This document shows, one piece after another, positions 38,657 to 51,268 of a stretch of DNA of 64,000 bases. Positions within the stretch are counted from its first letter, which is position 1; every line of letters starts with the position of its first letter. This DNA is from Siphlonurus alternatus (taxonomy: Eukaryota; Arthropoda; Insecta; Ephemeroptera; Siphlonuridae). A program made the translations under genes and the position numbers. Location of the stretch: NCBI GenBank assembly GCA_949825025.1, contig OX463778.1, forward strand, positions 20,924,196 to 20,988,195, in the 5' to 3' direction. The notes under the pieces were generated by a model. The model worked only from the letters and a program-made list of their open reading frames with translations. It made no database searches and had not been told where the DNA came from.

Positions 38657-39554
38657 ATGGACAACCTACATGAAAAATTTTTATTGCAGAAATAAATAGA
38701 GGGTACTAAATTATGCTACTCTGATTTTTTTGAGAACCGGAATGTTTTAAATAATTATTGAAAGTTCTGTAAGCTAAGTTGGCACCCCTAAATCCTTAAT
38801 AAAAAGGGTAGGACCGAGACGTCTATATAGCGTTTGCTTGGCTTTGTTGTTGTTTACATTCAGCAGTAGGTACTGAGAGAGGGAACTGGAATCACTTAAT
38901 TTATTCCTCCTAATTTAACATATTTTAATTTTTTTTAACAATAATATATACGTAAGAAATAAATATACATAACTTGAACATATACATTTTTTTTTATTTT
39001 ACCTAGTTTCTTTATCATTACTTTTTGTTGTTCCGTTTCCTCCTCGTATTCAAAAGTCCGCGGGGAAAGCAATGGCCGGTGATTGGCTGAATTTTTTTAA
39101 GAATCTTAGTGTCAATATCAGTGCATAAGTGTCGTAAAATGGTCATTATTGACGTGAAATTTGGAGTCGATTTACATTTTATTTAATGATTTATTGTATT
39201 TTTCACAGATATCATTGGTAAATATTGTATTTTTTTCCATTTACTTGACATCTCAATCTATCAAATAAAATAATTGTCAAATGTACCACGATTGTCATAT
39301 CGCAGAAAATAAATAGTTTTTGGTATGCTACTACCATGTTAAATAGGTGCTTTTTGCCTACATTCACGTGACGTCATATTTTTGTGACGTATGGTGAAAG
39401 ACCCGTATTGACGCCTCCAGGGGGCGTGGCCGCACTTTCAATAATTATTTAGAAATAGTTCTGGGATTCAAAAATATCGGAAAATTTCAGAGTAGCGTAA
39501 TTTGGTACCCTCTATTCATTTCTGCAATAAAAAAAATTCATATAGGTTGTCCAT
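38657..39554. mobile_element. MITE family A, copy 2, enlarged by about 600 bp of internal sequence
   Basis: Family A ends ATGGACAACCTACATG and ATATAGGTTGTCCAT are flanked by TA on both sides (38655-38656, 39555-39556). Arms match copies at 6693 and 45712, including GCGTGGCCGC near 39425. Between about 38800 and 39400 lies sequence absent from the other copies, with a TTTTTCACAG acceptor-like string and a TGACGTCA. It could be a longer parental element, captured host DNA or a nested insertion. No transposase motifs were recognised. Confidence 0.75.
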
Positions 39555-39714
39555 TACCCAATTTCTATACATTTTTCTTCTTCTAATAACTTTTTTGAGA
39601 ATAGGCCAAAATTAGCCATGCATGCACTCAAGTACTAACACATATCATATATGTTTAAGAGTTTATTTCAGTATTACACAGGAAGGTAAGGTATTCAACA
39701 TAAGGCATTACTAA

Positions 39715-39715
<1 letters not shown>

Positions 39716-39773
<58 letters not shown>
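39716..39773. repeat. (TA)n microsatellite
   Basis: About 58 bases of perfect TA dinucleotide repeat. Confidence 0.97.
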
Positions 39774-39777
<4 letters not shown>

Positions 39778-40671
39778 TTCATGCAGGCACGAATTATATT
39801 GTTTTGAAAGCCTGAAGCTACGCAAAGTATACTTTGAGATTTTGACATCCTAAATTTTATAATATACTAGAATAATTTGCTATATTTTTATTACATTATA
39901 CAGTACAATATATAGTAGCAACTTGCATATTCTTAAAATGTATAAATGCACATAGAGCGATGCTAAATTACATAGCAAGAATTATATTGAAACCTTAGAT
40001 TTGCTTCATGAATTTTTTATAACAAAAGTACATTTTGATAATTAAATTGACATAGATTTCAATTCACCAAAGTAATTGTTTACAGGAAGCACAATTGATA
40101 GTTTCATGATCTAGAGGCAATTCCATTACAGTATTTCCATTATATTATATATCGTGATACTGCAGGGAAATTATAATGTTAGAGTTTAGAGTTAAAATTG
40201 TAAACGCTGCTAATAATGACAAGCTCATGACTGGATTGTATTGACATATTTTCATCGTTATGTGCCTGCAGACTTAGTAACCATATTCTCTTGTTATTAT
40301 AATATTACACTATATACATATTACCCTTACAGTTGACTAAACAATTAAATATTTCGTTCTGCAGGTTATAAAACATTGTTGCAAAGATAAGACTTTAAAT
40401 GATATCTAAAATGATAATCATTTTTCATTATCTGTGATAATTCATGTTCTATTACATCTTTTTCTATACGATTATTATAAAATTTTCATACGTATTGGAG
40501 CTCAGGAATATTCTCCTCCTATCTCTTATAAAATATACACTGCACTCCAGTTTCATATATAATTACAAATATTTTAAATATATTTCTTTATTGTTATCAA
40601 TTCATATATTAATTTATTTCTATGGAAAGGGGTATTTTCTTATCCCTAATAATGGATAATTTTTAATACAA
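39774..40671. other. AT-rich non-coding stretch
   Basis: No supported gene. The 71-codon frame at 40444-40659 is Ile/Phe/Tyr-rich and composition-driven. Confidence 0.5.
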
Positions 40672-41012
40672 TCAGCTGTTCGACGTAGGTTAACATGACA
40701 TGTAAGCCTTGGCAAATTCACAAAAATTCTGATTGAGGCAGATAGTAGTGCCTAAGAGCCATAGAAAAAATTTCAAAACAGTTAAACAAGCCGAATTTTT
40801 TTAATTTTTTAAATTTTCAGTGTAGGGCTTTCCCATGGAGAGACAAACTAAAAACTTAAATAAAAAAATCGGCTCGTTAAATTTTTTTAAAACTTTTTCT
40901 ATGGCTTTTAGACACTATATAATATCTTCTGCCTCTTAAAAAATTTCAGAATATTTGTGAATTTGCTAAGGTTTACATGTTAATCAAAAAGGACTACGTT
41001 GAACAGCTGATC
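40672..41012. mobile_element. Long foldback MITE, about 340 bp
   Basis: Both ends read ATCAGCTGTTC.ACGTAG inward. Inverted pairing continues with TTAACATG, CATGTAA.CCTT.GCAAATTCACAAA, ATTCTGA, GAGGCAGA, GCCATAGAAAAA, and the inner pair AGCCGAATTTTTTT/AAAAAAATCGGCT. Pairing is imperfect but covers nearly the whole element. Single copy in this window. The superfamily is unclear. Confidence 0.75.
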
Positions 41013-42123
41013 GATATTATCTCTAACTTAAGGGAAAATATAAACTATAGAGGCTTTGTCCAAACAGGGTCATAGTTAATATTATTATATAATTTTTATC
41101 TTTGTTTTATATCATAGTCATCTTTGTTTAAAGCTCATTTTGTACCTCCTCGCATGTCACTCATGTGTTCTTGGTTCATTTTTAATGTCATTCACTTTCA
41201 CAGTGTAACACAAATACGTCGCTTTGTTGGAGAAAGAACGAGCAACTTTCTGACAAAGACGCTATTTATGTGAACGTGCTCCATTAACTGAAAAGTTGCT
41301 CGACGTTGTCCTGAGTGGCTGTAATGTGAAATGAAACTATACACTTTGTTCAAACAAACTGCAGAATTTACTTTATACTTAATTAATTAATATATTGGCT
41401 GTAATTGAATAAGCTATATATGTATAAGTAATAAATGTAATAATGCTTGTGTATATATTTTTTATACAAAATCAATTAGTATAATTATTTTTTTTTTTAC
41501 AATTGTAATTAAAAATTAAATGATAGAAATATAGCCGTAATTAAAAAAAAATAAAGCATTATACATCGGATACTAATTGTATACAATACATATTTCTAAG
41601 CCTCTAAAACATTATACACCTCTGGACAGCATGATAAACGTTACCCATTCTCTATTTGTTTCCATTAATATGTAGTCTTTGAGGGCATGGAGAACATATT
41701 GTATACATTTTTGGGAGGGTGTAGAGGTAGACTGGATCTCTTTTCTTTCTTTAAACGCTCTGGAAAACAAAGCAATCTACACTGCATGCATTTAATACAA
41801 GAATATTTCATTCATAAATAATAATATGGATAAAGAATGAAAATTATTGGGCAATAATTTTAGTAATAAACTTTTCTTAAACAAGATTTGAACGTACCGT
41901 ACCCCCTTCTCATTTTTCCTAAAAAAATAACATAATTTCTATCAATTTAAATCAAAAAAATTTAAACAAGAAAAAAACAAAAAACAATAAAAATAAATCT
42001 TATGAAGTTCATATAGTAATAAAGAAACCATTTCAAGTCAAAAGATTATTATTTTATAAAGTACACAAAAAGTTAAGAGCTAAAAGAAACTCTTCTCTAT
42101 TTTACTTGGTCTAGCACACAGTC
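41013..42123. other. AT-rich non-coding stretch
   Basis: No supported feature. Confidence 0.5.
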
Positions 42124-42125
42124 AA

Positions 42126-42400
42126 TATATAGGTCGGTATAAGGGTGCTCTCTATCTCAGTTTGCCTTTTCTTTCTCTCTCACTCGCCTGCCACCCTCAA
42201 GGCTGAAGTAACTCAATCCACCCTTCTCTGTGACTTGTGCTCCCTCGCGGGCAATGGCGCAAGAAAAATCTCTGGCACCACCGCTTGCCCACCAGTAACG
42301 TGTAAGGCGGGTTGGTCCAACCTGCAGGCGATACCAGAACGAATTTTAGAAGTAATAAGAATTCGCCTCAACATTCTTTCTACCTTTAACTAAACATCAG
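42126..42400 (+). promoter_or_regulatory. Candidate core promoter with TATA and arthropod-type initiator
   Basis: TATATAGG at 42126-42133 lies 33 bases before the A of a TCAGTT initiator at 42157-42162, close to the usual spacing. A GC-richer block follows to about 42330. An 82-codon frame (42145-42393) with a hydrophobic N-terminus overlaps it, but its ATG would lie upstream of the predicted start site, so I do not call it a gene. A non-coding RNA or first exon is possible. Confidence 0.3.
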
Positions 42401-42501
42401 ATAGTATTAGAAGGGGAGGTTCGATTTATTTCTTATCTCTTACAGATTTATACAAATTTAACATTCTTTAATGTAATTAAATAAAGAGATATCAAGAGAA
42501 A

Positions 42502-42799
42502 TTTTAAGGGTAAGATAACACGCCCACTGTTATAAATACTTCCACACATATCAAGTGTAAAAATTCGATCTAGTTTTTGAGTTATGAATTTTTAAAGTTG
42601 ACTAATTTAATAAGAAAAAATGGAACTTCCATGTTAAATTAGTTAAATTAATAACTGAAAAATTAGCTAAAATTTGTATACATGATATTTTAGTTACTGA
42701 TAAGGGGTGTAGAGGAGAATATTTGAAGATATGTTTCATAATTATCATGTGTGGGATTTTTTTAGCGTTAGGTTTGTTGTTGTTACCTTATCTTTAAAA
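42502..42799. mobile_element. Possible foldback element with weak ends
   Basis: TTTTAAGGGTAAGATAACA at the left pairs with TGTTACCTTATCTTTAAAA at the right at about 15 of 19 positions. The interior shows only scattered inverted similarity. Single copy, no clear target duplication. Confidence 0.35.
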
Positions 42800-44141
42800 G
42801 TAAAAAATATCTTATAAATATAAATTGACTACTTATTTAATATGTATTATAAAAATGTAATTAACCCTATAAAAGAACTGGGACTTTGAACTTGAGTTTC
42901 ATTTTATAATTCTTTTTGTTGTGGAAAGTATTGCGTTTTAGTGTATTCATGATGTTTTGTAATTAAATTCATATATGTGTATTATTTTTATATTATTGTA
43001 TTATTTTTCTATATTTTTATAGAAATTGAAATAAAAATTTATATCACTAATAAAAAAACATCATTATATTTTTTGTTATATAATATAAAAACTTATATTG
43101 ATATTTAAACTGAACATCAAAATTGAAATACAATAAAAATAAGCAAATAAAAAAATTGTAACTTATATAGATGTTATATATATATAATATAAATTTTTTT
43201 TTCATATCTTATAACAAAATTAATGATTCTTTTTTATAGAAATCTATGAAAGAATCGTCCGAATTTCTATATAATATTTCTGGTTATTAAATACTGTTAT
43301 TACATAAATATGTGTATTTATTTTAAAAGCTTTTGTTATTAAATTTTATTTCACTTTCACGATACGATAATTATATTTTAGTTACCATGGATATAGAAAG
43401 AGGGTGTAAAATAAATATATTATCAAGCCATGCTATAGTTGGTTGGTCTTTTAAACTGTTTATGGCACGTATGACGGTCTATGGTGATAATATAACATCA
43501 CGTTGCTCTATATAATTTCTGCCCTCGGAGCATCACTGCTGACATTGCCGTATAAAACGATATGGGCGCTTTTACTGATAAGAGGTAATTAGGGCTAGCT
43601 AGCGAGGGATGCCAAGTTAGGGTATATAGGAAGGGGGAGTGTTGTTGACTTTTCGCACTGATTATAACCGCCATCAGCGCGCTTTACTACCAACTGATAA
43701 CATCAATTTTAAACTACAAAATTATTATATTTAATATCTATTCTATTTAATACGTGTCTGTCATAAATTTATTAATATTATAATTATAAAGTTTTTAATT
43801 CATTAAATAAATTTGAATAAATATTTTTTTATTGAAGATCGTAAGTAATTAGAATATCAGCTTTAAAAGTAGATAATTAATGTTACCGATAAAAAGGTAG
43901 CATTTATCTTATGTTAGTTATCTGATTTTTAAGTCGACGGTCTATTATTATAAGCTTTCATGAAATACTGTGTGCAGTGTGTGACTTGCAAGTACATTAC
44001 TTTCTGTCAGTAATTTTTTTATACTATTTTCATGGTAATTTATAGGCAAGTTTCCTAAAGTATCTAACCAGGTTTCTCACTAACCATGCAGTAATAATAC
44101 CATTATATCATATAATATAAAGAATAATTATGGTCTCCATA
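42800..44141. other. Non-coding stretch
   Basis: Mostly AT-rich. At 43580-43690 a GC-richer block with GGTATATAGG (near 43620) resembles a promoter, but no well-placed initiator is visible. No gene is recognised. Confidence 0.4.
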
Positions 44142-44143
44142 TA

Positions 44144-44378
44144 GTCCTGACCAACGTTCTTTTATACAGGTTAAGACACGCACGCATTTTGTGCGTCAAT
44201 TTCGGTAAATTTTCAGGCCCCATTGCAACGCGAAATTTCAAAAATAGCATTGCATGATGGGCGCATTCAAAATTTCGCGGCACGATGTGGCCAAAAATAC
44301 TTGAACGTGATTGGCTAAGCCCTTTAACATTGTTCTAATCGGTGGTTTAACCTGTATAAAGCCAACCTTGGTCCTGAC
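44144..44378. mobile_element. TA-flanked MITE, 235 bp
   Basis: Ends GTCCTGACCAACGTT (left) and the inverse of GTCAGGACCAAGGTT (right), then TTTATACAGGTTAA on both arms. TA dinucleotides flank both sides (44142-44143, 44379-44380). The interior has an inverted CGCGAAATTTCAAAA/TTTTGAA-type pair. Fits a Tc1/mariner-mobilised element with no transposase. Confidence 0.65.
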
Positions 44379-44599
44379 TACACCCTTTTTACAAATAAAG
44401 CCCCTTTAACAAACATAACACATGAAATGCTGAATGTTAAATTTCTATAACGTGAAGCTTTCGCAACATTTCAAGTTATTATAATTAAATTAGTGTTTGT
44501 TTTAGAAAATAATCGTAAGTGTTGAATCTCTAATACTTGAAGTGCGTATCTATTGAAAAAATAACGCGTTTAGTAGTTTTAGTATACACATGCACAATA

Positions 44600-44935
44600 G
44601 ACAATATTAATAGTTGCATTTTTTATTATTTCATAATTAGAAAATATACGTAAAATTATGTTTTTCTGAACTTTTTCAGATTTTTTTGGAGTGCGGGAAC
44701 TAATTTTTAAAAAAAATATTAAAAATATCTGAATTAGGGTGGTACACCTGATGGGACGTCATTTTTTCATGCTTTGATTGGCTATTGATCACGTCACGGT
44801 TGTCCCATCAGGTTGTACCACTCTAATTCAGATATTTTTAATATTTTTTTAAATTTAGTTCTCGCACTCCAAAAAATCTGAAAAATTATGTATATTTTCT
44901 AATTATGAAATAAAAAAATGAAACCATTATTGTCT
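44600..44935. mobile_element. MITE family C, copy 2
   Basis: 336 bp with TA target duplications at 44598-44599 and 44936-44937. Ends are GACAATA and TATTGTC. Arms share TTTCATAATTAGAAAATATA and GGTGGTACACCTGATGGGAC with the copy at 7237. It is shorter in the centre and lacks the intact TGACGTCA octamers seen there. Confidence 0.85.
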
Positions 44936-44937
44936 AT

Positions 44938-45709
44938 TAATAATTCCATTTTTTGCAGAGTATGTCGAAAAATATAAAATATTTATAAGCAAGAATATAA
45001 TCCGTATTCTCACTAACCAGGGCTTATAGTTTCAACTTAACTGAATGGCTAGTGAGAAAGATAAATATCTTCTTGAATTAGGGCAATTTATTTTTATTTG
45101 CACGCAGGGTAATATTTCAAACAATAGTTAATTTAATCTTATCGAAAAAGAAAAAATCCGTTGTTTGTATACGAAGTTCCTCCCCTGGGATTTCTAAACA
45201 AGAGCTGGATTGACATTTTAAGTAAGTAGCATGAAGCTTATGTCAATTTAAACAAATCCTCTCGGTACAAGCCCTACTTTATACAAAAAGAAGGAAATTA
45301 ATGCACTTTCCTTGTGACTTCTTAAAGTAAATCCCTCGACAAACTTAGGCTTTTACAATAATTGTATTTATCAACAACTTGTAAACAATTGCTCTTCAAT
45401 AAAAAGTGTTATAAATAAGAATATATAAATAATAATTATAGCAAATACATTTAAGAAAAATATCAGAATTTGATTTAATTTTAAATTTAAAAATTTAAAA
45501 TATTGAATACAATAGATAAAAAAAAATCTAAGAACATTTTACTTTTGTTACAGTTTTATAATTTTTAATACCTAGCTACTTAATAATAATGTTGAAAAGA
45601 ATGAACATCTTAAAACACTATGAACTTTACCTATCCTATATTCAGGACAAGGCTTCGCAGCTTACGAGATCGTATAGTGAACGTTTTGAGGATGGCTATA
45701 ATAGCTTGA
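44938..45709. other. AT-rich non-coding stretch
   Basis: No supported feature. Confidence 0.5.
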
Positions 45710-45711
45710 TA

Positions 45712-46042
45712 ATGGACAACCCACTTGAAAATTTTTTATTGCAGAAATGAATAGAAGGTACCAAATTATGCTACTCTGAATATTTTCAGAGTTTTTTGAA
45801 ACCCAGAACCATTTTTAAATAATTATTGAAAGTGCGGCCACGCCCCCTGGAGGCGTCAATAGGCGTCTTGATCCTATCATTTTTATTAATTATTCAGGGG
45901 TTCCAATTTAACGTATAGAACTTTCAATAATTACATAAAAATAGTTCCGAATCTCAACAAAATCAGAAGGAATTCAGAGTTAACATAATTTGGTGCCCTC
46001 TATTCATTTATGCATTAAAAAAATTTCATGTAGGTTGTCCAC
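45712..46042. mobile_element. MITE family A, copy 3
   Basis: Ends ATGGACAACC and GGTTGTCCAC. Arms contain TTTTTATTGCAGAAATGAAT and GGTACCAAATTATGCTACTC with their inverses. The GC-rich centre CGGCCACGCCCCCTGGAGGC is shared with the copy at 6693. The left flank is TA; the right flank is mutated. Confidence 0.8.
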
Positions 46043-46369
46043 TGTAAGTTTTTCTTTTCTTTTTTAACTTTCTCAAAAATTGCAAATCTGCATAAATATC
46101 TTTGTGTTTTGGAGCGGTAGATCCATTTCACCATACGTTTGTAACGTTCGTGTTGGCCCGAGGTGTACATTTCTGCATGCTGAAAATAATAACATTGATT
46201 ATGAAATATGAAATAATATGCCTACATTTAAACTCGGAAAAATATATTATCATTTTCGTGAACTCAATTTATATTATTGTAAAAATACAAAAGCATCAGA
46301 TAATTATTACTCAGTGTTCAAAAATCTATTTACATCATTATAATAGAACTTAAATTGCCCAAAACTATT
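46043..46369. other. AT-rich spacer
   Basis: No supported feature. The 83-codon frame here lacks any signature. Confidence 0.5.
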
Positions 46370-46515
46370 GGGGGGCATTCAAAAGGCACTTTAACCCTCA
46401 CTTTAGCCTCAATTTTTATCCCTGGTGCTAAACATGGTGCTAAACATGGTTAGCCCCTGGTTTAGCACTAGCGATAAAAAATTAAAAATAGTAAAGTGAT
46501 TTGTGAACGCCCCCC
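46370..46515. mobile_element. MITE family D, copy 2 (shortened)
   Basis: A 146-bp foldback with a G-run plus CATTCAAAAGGCACTTTAAC on the left and GTGAACG plus a C-run on the right. The central GTGCTAAACATGGT, GGTTAGCCCCTGGTTTAGCA is shared with copies at 4683 and 47523. The right arm is decayed. Confidence 0.75.
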
Positions 46516-47522
46516 ACAATTTTCAATGCCCCCACATTCAAAATTCTAAAATTCAACAATAATATTCCACAGTCAATTCTCTTTTTTCTCATTTTTAAAT
46601 AAATATTAAAATTTCTAACTACTTGTTCATAAATTACACGCTGAGAACGCTGGTGTAAGATATGATTCGCATATTGTAACATTACCGGTCCAAGTTACTT
46701 GCTCGCGGTGGCCGCGACGTGACTGCTGCTACTCGCGCGACGTGACTGCCTACTGGCGCACTGCCAGAATCAATATCAGCTGAACTCACAGTCTTTATGA
46801 CTGCCTAGCCGCATGCTTTGCTTCAAACAAGCAATTTTTACCTTACGTATTTGTACAGCGTGAAAAAAAAAATTAATATATTATAAATCAGTTTCATTTG
46901 TTATTTGATTGAATTTACTGTTTGCACTGCTACAGATATCCAATAATAAAGTTAAAATCGTTCAATCTTTTGATATTTCCCCGATTTTTTTTTTTTTTTT
47001 CATAATAATTATGCTATTTTTTAAAATTGATGTATTGTTAAACTATTTTATATAGTTACTGTACAATGTCTATTTTAATATAAATATGTTAATTGGTTTT
47101 TAAGTGATGGTCTTTAAAATTTAATACTAAAATAATATAATTGTTACTTTGTTAAGACAAGCTCTAATTTCATAAAATAGCTCATTTTAAATTAAAACAA
47201 ATTTAATTTGGACTAACTAACTAACTTCAAAATTTTAAAATATTTTTAATTTTCCTGTTAATGTCAACTTTTGGCTTTAATTATCTGCTAAAATTTTTAA
47301 CCCAGCTTAATTAGGGATTTAATTACGATTTTTTTTAAAAAAAGTGCTTTTTGGCCGCCATTTTTTAAGGGTAACCGAAAATGCCCCAGGGCGATTTTGG
47401 GGGATTTTGAGTATGTGATCTAGAACATAAATCTACATCGACCCTGAAAGTTTCAAAGCTTAAATAATTTTTCCGAGTCAACAAAGAATTTTAACTTAGT
47501 TTTACTGGACTATAACAGACAA
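46516..47522. other. Non-coding stretch with a GC-rich block
   Basis: A GC-rich, CpG-containing block at about 46685-46830 includes two CGCGACGTGACTGC-type repeats. No exon, RNA or element ends could be defined. The rest is AT-rich. Confidence 0.4.
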
Positions 47523-47700
47523 GGGGAACATTCACAAAGCACTTTAACCCCAACTTTAGCCCCAAGTTTTATCTCTGGTACTAAACATGGTGCTAAACTA
47601 GGAGCTAGACATGGTTAGCCCCTGGTTTAGCACCATGTTTAGTACCAGAGATAAAACTTAGGGCTTAAGTTGTGGTTAAAGTGCTTTGTGAATGCCCCCC
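47523..47700. mobile_element. MITE family D, copy 3
   Basis: A 178-bp foldback with ACATTCACAAAGCACTTTAA on the left and the inverse ending GTGCTTTGTGAATGC plus a C-run. Arms are well conserved, including TTTTATCTCTGGTACTAAAC and its inverse. CAA follows the right end and precedes the left end if the C-run is cut one base short, a possible 3-bp target duplication. Confidence 0.8.
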
Positions 47701-49294
<1,594 letters not shown>

Positions 49295-49299
49295 TGTCG

Positions 49300-49690
49300 T
49301 TTAGTAGTCAGCTCTATTTTAGCTAGACTTCTATAATATAAGGAGTAGGGTAAGAGAGGAATACTTGGAGAAAAGGAGGCTGTGAGCTGATTATGATTTT
49401 CAGATTGTACAAGCCCTAAGGATGAGACCAAGCAGGCACCCATCTTCTACTTCTCCTCGAGTTAGTGAAACAGAGTTAGAGACGATCTTCTGTGAGCTCC
49501 ATGACGAACCGAGTTGAAGAGAGCTTGAATATCTGTAGGCAACTCCTCTTATATACGAAAGACCAGCAGGCAGTGCAGTAGCTATATACAAGGTGCTCGA
49601 GGCGGCCGCAGCGTGTCTCACTTCCCTCAGCACGAGGTGGAACAGCGGTAGCTTGCTTATCCCTCGGGAAAGATGGCCTTGCTACACTCA
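49300..49690 (-). promoter_or_regulatory. Candidate minus-strand promoter between GA and CT arrays
   Basis: A GC-richer island of about 390 bases. On the minus strand TATATAAG lies at 49555-49548, with a TATTCAAGC initiator-like string about 30 bases downstream. An 87-codon minus frame (49443-49180) runs straight into the GA array and is not credible as a protein beyond it. Flanking GA and CT arrays could act as GAGA-type promoter elements. It lies downstream of the Kekkon gene and would start a separate transcript. Confidence 0.3.
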
Positions 49691-49761
49691 CATTCAGTAT
49701 ATAGAATGGTGATGCTACACTATTTCTATATATGCATATATAAGAAAATGAAGTGAACTTT

Positions 49762-49768
<7 letters not shown>

Positions 49769-49834
<66 letters not shown>

Positions 49835-49836
49835 TC
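49769..49836. repeat. (CT)n microsatellite
   Basis: About 68 bases of CT dinucleotide with one CTTT interruption. Pyrimidine-rich sequence continues to about 50160. Confidence 0.95.
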
Positions 49837-50420
49837 TTTATAGTAGAAAAAATTTTCTACCCCTAGACACCAGTGAAAATAGAAGTCTTAGATATATACT
49901 TGCAAGCCTTCTTTTCGTACTCTAGCACACAATTTCCATCCTATAATACGTTTTCACAATATTCTCTCTTTTTTTTTCTTCTCAGTTTAACCCTCTCTTT
50001 TTCACTTTTATCATAACATTCAACCACCCCCTCTGCTACCTTTTTTTTTTTATACAGAACCACCTTTAAACTTTTCCCCTCTCTTTCGCTTAACGTTTTA
50101 CTTATCATCACCTTTTTTTTTTTATTCTGTCATCTGCTTTATTTAACCTTTAGTCTGTTTTTTGAGAAAAAAAAAAAGCATATTTTCAGAATTTTAAATA
50201 TAAACATAAACATTGATTAATGATTTTGTTCATATTTTTTCATGCTTTATTTTTTTAAACTAAATATAAATAATTTTATTATATCCTCGAAAAGAGAATC
50301 ATGTCAAGCTTTAAATTAAAATATTATCTTACATTGACTTCTTCGTCAAAAGCCTTATATTACGTCGATGTCACATCAAAGCCTGTGGTTATGAAAGTAA
50401 GGCTGCAATGCTGCAATATA
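49837..50420. other. Pyrimidine-rich then AT-rich spacer
   Basis: No gene. Plus-strand sequence is strongly CT/T-rich from 49950 to 50160. Confidence 0.5.
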
Positions 50421-50540
50421 CAGTCGTGGTCTCGGAAAATGTCCCATTGCGGCCTTATTAATTACCATCTCTCGTAAGAATAACACAGAGCATGGTGATT
50501 AACAAGGCTGCAAGTGGGACATTTTCCAAGGCGACGAGTG
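50421..50540. mobile_element. MITE family F, copy 2
   Basis: A 120-bp foldback with TA on both sides. Its right arm has the consensus end GGCGACGAGTG. Inner arms hold GCGGCCTTATTAATTACCAT and the inverse ATGGTGATTAACAAGGCTGC. Confidence 0.85.
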
Positions 50541-50577
50541 TACAAGGAGAATTTGTCTCATGACACATGACGTTTAA

Positions 50578-50916
50578 AGGTATACAGGCCTCAAATTACA
50601 AATTAGACAGACATTAAGTGTTGCTCAAGTTTATAATCAACATTCGTATTATTTTTACCTGCGCGCGGTGCGTCTGTGCGAAGTCGCGCTGTAAAGAAAG
50701 TCCTTGCTGACGTCACAACTCATCAGCTAGCACCGATTAGCATTGAGTTGTGACGTCAGCAAGAACTTCGTGACGTCATCAAGGACTAAATTTCTTACTT
50801 TGAACTGCGACTTTGCACGGATGCATCACGCGTGGAAAAAAATGATGCAAATGTTGATTATATACTCTAAACCCACTTGGTGACTGTCTGATTTGTAATT
50901 TGAGGCCTGTATGCCT
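50578..50916. mobile_element. piggyBac-type MITE with nested palindrome
   Basis: A 339-bp element flanked by TTAA on both sides (50574-50577, 50917-50920). Inverted ends start AGG(T/C)ATACAGGCCTCAAA and match at about 31 of 33 positions. TTAA duplications are diagnostic of piggyBac transposition. Inside, 50706-50760 forms a second perfect-looking hairpin with TGACGTCA on each arm (50708-50715, 50751-50758), and a third octamer sits at 50771-50778. There is no transposase. Confidence 0.85.
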
Positions 50917-50999
50917 TTAAGGCTTTGATCCGTACCAGGAAGATAAATTGCCACCTCAGAAATAAATACAATAAAATAAGGAATCATGCATAAATTGCA

Positions 51000-51268
51000 T
51001 GATTTTTTTTCTGTTGCAGAAATCGAACTATATAATATATCGCTAATATTTTTCAGATATTTTTTTGACCCCTCTAACACCTATCAGAGAGAAAGTGTTA
51101 CGTAATAGTCATGTAAAGCTTGCGTGTTAAATTTTTTTTGTGACTATGTTGTCAGAGCGTGTTGCAGTACGATTTTGAAAGGGTTAAGAGGGTTCATAAA
51201 AATCTGAAAAAAAAAGAGAACACATAAATTGAAGTCTGTTATATAAAAAAAAAAAAATCATAAAGGTT
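51000..51268. mobile_element. MITE family H
   Basis: A foldback with GATTTTTTTTCTGTTGCAGA, then TTTTTCAGATATTTTTTTGA, then CCCCTCTAACACC on the left. The right arm has GGGTTAAGAGGGTTCATAAA and AATCTGAAAAAAAAAGAGAA. Pairing is imperfect. It shares the GCAGAAAT and CAGATTTTT modules with families A and B. A partial copy lies at 19757-19960. Confidence 0.55.
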
